From contig NC_080162.1 in NCBI RefSeq assembly GCF_950295315.1, positions 73,005,729 to 73,069,728 of the forward strand: 64,000 bases of DNA, written 5' to 3'. The translations under genes and the position numbers were made by a program. Within the stretch, counting starts at the first letter, position 1. Each line of letters begins with the position of its first letter. The notes below the pieces were generated by a model, which saw only the letters and a program-made list of their open reading frames with translations, had not been told where the DNA came from and did not search any database. This document shows positions 62,165 through 64,000 of the stretch, one piece after another. This DNA is from Erinaceus europaeus (lineage: Eukaryota; Chordata; Mammalia; Eulipotyphla; Erinaceidae).

Positions 62165-62753
62165 AATTTTTATTTATTTTTACTTTAATGAGAGGAAGAT
62201 ACAGAGAGAAAGACCAGGGTAAGGCACAGTTCTGGCTTACAGTGGTGCTGTGGATTGAACCTGGGACCTCAGAGCAGGAATTTTTTTTTAATTGAAAAAA
62301 GTTAGGGACAGGGAGACAGTATAATTGTTATGCAAAAGACTCTCATGCCTGAGACTCAAAAGTCCCAGGTACAATCCCACTACCATAAGCCAGAGCTGAG
62401 CAGTGCTCTGGTCTATCTCTCTCTTTTTTTCTCATTAAAATTAATTAAATAAAAATATTTAAATATTTTAGGTAGAGTGGGCCAGGCAGTAGCGCTGCAG
62501 ATCAGCAGATCAAGCACACATGGCTGCAAAGCACAAGGACCAGCTTAAGGATCCTGGTTCGAGGCCCCCCCCCACTCCCCGACACTCCCCACCTACAGGG
62601 GGTTCGCTTCACAGGCAGTGTCTATCTTTCTCTACCCCTCTCTGTCGTCCCTTCCTCTCTACATTTCTCTCAGTCCTATCCAGTAACCACGACAGCAATA
62701 ACAACAATAATGATGATAACAACAATAAACAACAAGGGCAACAAAAGGGGGGG
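62165..62753. mobile_element. Three SINEs before ERV copy 2
   Basis: Antisense fragment (62165-62275), + GACAGTATAATTGTTATGC type (62310-62440), + family 1 (62475-62753), whose AAC tail abuts the ERV segment. Confidence 0.7.
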
Positions 62754-62911
62754 TGTTGTTGAGGTGGTCTGGTGTCGGGCTGCACCGCGGAGAAGAGAGC
62801 GGACGTCCAGAGCAAAGGGGTACACAGATCTTTATTATAGGATGGGGGGGGAGGTTTGGTTCAGACCACGAGGCCAACCTGCCCAGCTAGAGCCTACGAA
62901 TTTTAACAACA
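62754..62911. repeat. Short, apparently composite LTR segment before ERV copy 2
   Basis: The block starts TGTTGTTGAGG and ends AACAACA. Its left part reads as an LTR end in minus orientation, with AATAAAG on the minus strand at about 62830-62838. Only the last 35 or so bases match the + oriented LTR end of the family. It directly follows the tail of a SINE. It could be two LTR ends joined by recombination, or a divergent short LTR. Confidence 0.5.
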
Positions 62912-62913
62912 AA

Positions 62914-62930
62914 TGGCGCCCACGTGGACC
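62914..62930 (+). other. Primer-binding site of ERV copy 2
   Basis: TGGCGCCCACGTGGACC, two bases after the LTR end. It is closer to the lysine-tRNA complement than copy 1, with one base missing and one mismatch. Confidence 0.7.
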
Positions 62931-62981
62931 TGACCTGCGCATCTCTCAGATAAGTAAAGACAATTTGGCTACCTATGCACG

Positions 62982-63791
62982 ATGGCCTTCTCTTCTGCTT
63001 GTGAAGAGATCTCCAAAGGCCTCTGCTCTTTCTTCACGAGACTGTTTTGCTGTTTCTGGAACATTTATCTCTGGACCACTCTGTGGTTTCCACTCGCTCG
63101 GGCGAACTCAGAACAGCCAGCGGGAAGAGCCAGCGGGCGGGAGGCGAGGCGCGGAGCTGCTGTTTCCACCTGGTCAAACAGCCAGCCAGCCGGCTGCGCC
63201 CAGACAACCCCGCGCACCGCGCCAGCAACCCCGCAGCCCCGCAGCCCGCAGGAGGCCTACGCCACCATGCAAGAGCCCGATGCCAGCACGCTAGAGCCCG
63301 ATGCCAGCACGCTAGAGCCCGATGCCAACATGCTGGAGCCTGAGGCCAACATGCTGGAGCCCGATGCCAACATGCTGGAGCCTGAGGCCAGCCCACAGGA
63401 GCTGGCTCTCCACCGCGTGGTGCAGGGCACTGGACGCGTGATCCCTCCACGCTGCTCGGCCACTGCGAACAGGGCAGCAGACATGGCAGGGCCATGGGGC
63501 AGGGCCGCGGCGTTCTATCATGGCCGCCACCCCTGGGCACCTAGGCTCACGCCTTCTACAAAGATGGCCTGCCTGCCCTCTTTCTATGAATTCTGGAACC
63601 ATCCCGGGCCTCCCGGACCCCCGGGCTCCCTGCCAAAACTGGGCACACGAGATCTCCAGCCGCCGGTCCGGTCTGAAGACAGACAAGCTGGAGTACGCAG
63701 AGATTTGTGCAGAGATCGCAACCTGCAATTCCTAGAAGTGGAGCTGCGCGGGAAGCCACCTCCGGATGGTGAACCTCCCCCCAACAACTAA
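62982..63791 (+). CDS. Unrecognised 269-codon reading frame in ERV copy 2
   Basis: An uninterrupted frame starts about 50 bp after the primer-binding site and ends at TAA 63789. Residues about 16-39 are strongly hydrophobic and aromatic (FFTRLFCCFWNIYLWTTLWF), like a signal peptide or membrane segment. A Pro/Ala/Arg-rich part follows, then five 7-residue repeats (EPDANML and variants), then a Pro-rich C-terminal half (LPSFYEFWNHPGPPGPPGS) ending PPPDGEPPPNN. I recognise no Gag, Pol or Env motif. The position is where gag would normally lie. It may be a protein gene or simply GC-rich leader sequence that stayed open; copy 1 is interrupted. Confidence 0.45.
   Translation: MAFSSACEEISKGLCSFFTRLFCCFWNIYLWTTLWFPLARANSEQPAGRASGREARRGAAVSTWSNSQPAGCAQTTPRTAPATPQPRSPQEAYATMQEPDASTLEPDASTLEPDANMLEPEANMLEPDANMLEPEASPQELALHRVVQGTGRVIPPRCSATANRAADMAGPWGRAAAFYHGRHPWAPRLTPSTKMACLPSFYEFWNHPGPPGPPGSLPKLGTRDLQPPVRSEDRQAGVRRDLCRDRNLQFLEVELRGKPPPDGEPPPNN
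63273..63395 (+). repeat. 21-bp tandem repeat in the ERV reading frame
   Basis: Five units of GAGCCCGATGCCAACATGCTG-like sequence plus a partial sixth, all in frame, coding for EPDA(S/N)(T/M)L or EPEANML. A related array with different units lies in copy 1 at about 60425-60545. Confidence 0.85.
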
Positions 63792-64000
63792 GACAATATA
63801 GATTTAAATTCGTGTTTAAAATGACATGTCTTCGTAACAAAGGTTTCTCTCCTCGTGTATTAATGACTATGTTTATGTGTATGTTTAAAGTTTGGTAAAC
63901 AGTAGCTTTAAGGCTAAATTCTTACTAGTCAAAGATAAATGAAAAAGGTTTTCAACGTAATTCTCATAAAGATAAAAATTAACTTACATTTAAAGTCTGA

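Larger units (their letters stand above)
62754..64000 (+). mobile_element. Related ERV-like element on the + strand (copy 2, truncated by the window)
   Basis: From 62883 to the window end the sequence is a close match to the reverse complement of copy 1 from the LTR end through the interior. It has the LTR end ACGAATTTTAACAACA, two spacer bases and the lysine-like primer-binding site at 62914-62930. It runs head-to-head with copy 1. The upstream 158-bp TG...CA block is not a normal full LTR (see separate entry). The 3' LTR lies beyond the window. Confidence 0.82.

Overview
The window is mammalian nuclear DNA, most likely from a hedgehog (Erinaceidae). This rests on roughly sixty copies of tRNA-derived SINEs of the type I associate with Erinaceus (heads like GTCGGGCGGTAGCGCAGCGG followed by CT-rich and AAC-rich tails), together with split genes, GT-AG introns, L1, L2 and MIR remnants and one CpG island. 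The species assignment is from recognition of the repeats, not from a database search.

Two protein-coding genes lie on the + strand. SIRPB2 (about 2.1-15.5 kb) has five coding exons: signal peptide, two V-type immunoglobulin domains, a short stalk, and a transmembrane segment with a lysine plus a short tail; the joined frame is 330 residues. NSFL1C, encoding the p97/VCP cofactor p47 (21.7-45.6 kb), has nine coding exons. Its joined frame is exactly 370 residues with UBA, SEP and UBX domains, starting in a CpG island and ending just before an AATAAA. All splice sites and phases agree. The SIRPB2-NSFL1C adjacency is the one known at human 20p13.

The introns and the 18 kb downstream of NSFL1C are filled with SINEs, often stacked or nested, antisense L1 3' ends, and older L2, MIR and DNA-transposon remnants. 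The last 5 kb holds the most unusual material. A complete 2.36-kb non-autonomous endogenous-retrovirus-like element lies on the minus strand (two LTRs, lysine-type primer-binding site, polypurine tract, 6-bp target duplication). A second related element lies head-to-head on the plus strand and runs off the window end. They share an unrecognised open reading frame: open for 269 codons in the second copy, broken in the first. A solo LTR of similar type sits in SIRPB2 intron 2.

Other points of interest are a perfect 28-bp inverted repeat in NSFL1C intron 2, a possible alternative cytoplasmic-tail exon downstream of SIRPB2, a G-quadruplex-type tract in NSFL1C intron 1, and a 60-nt SINE tail module shared by different SINE heads.
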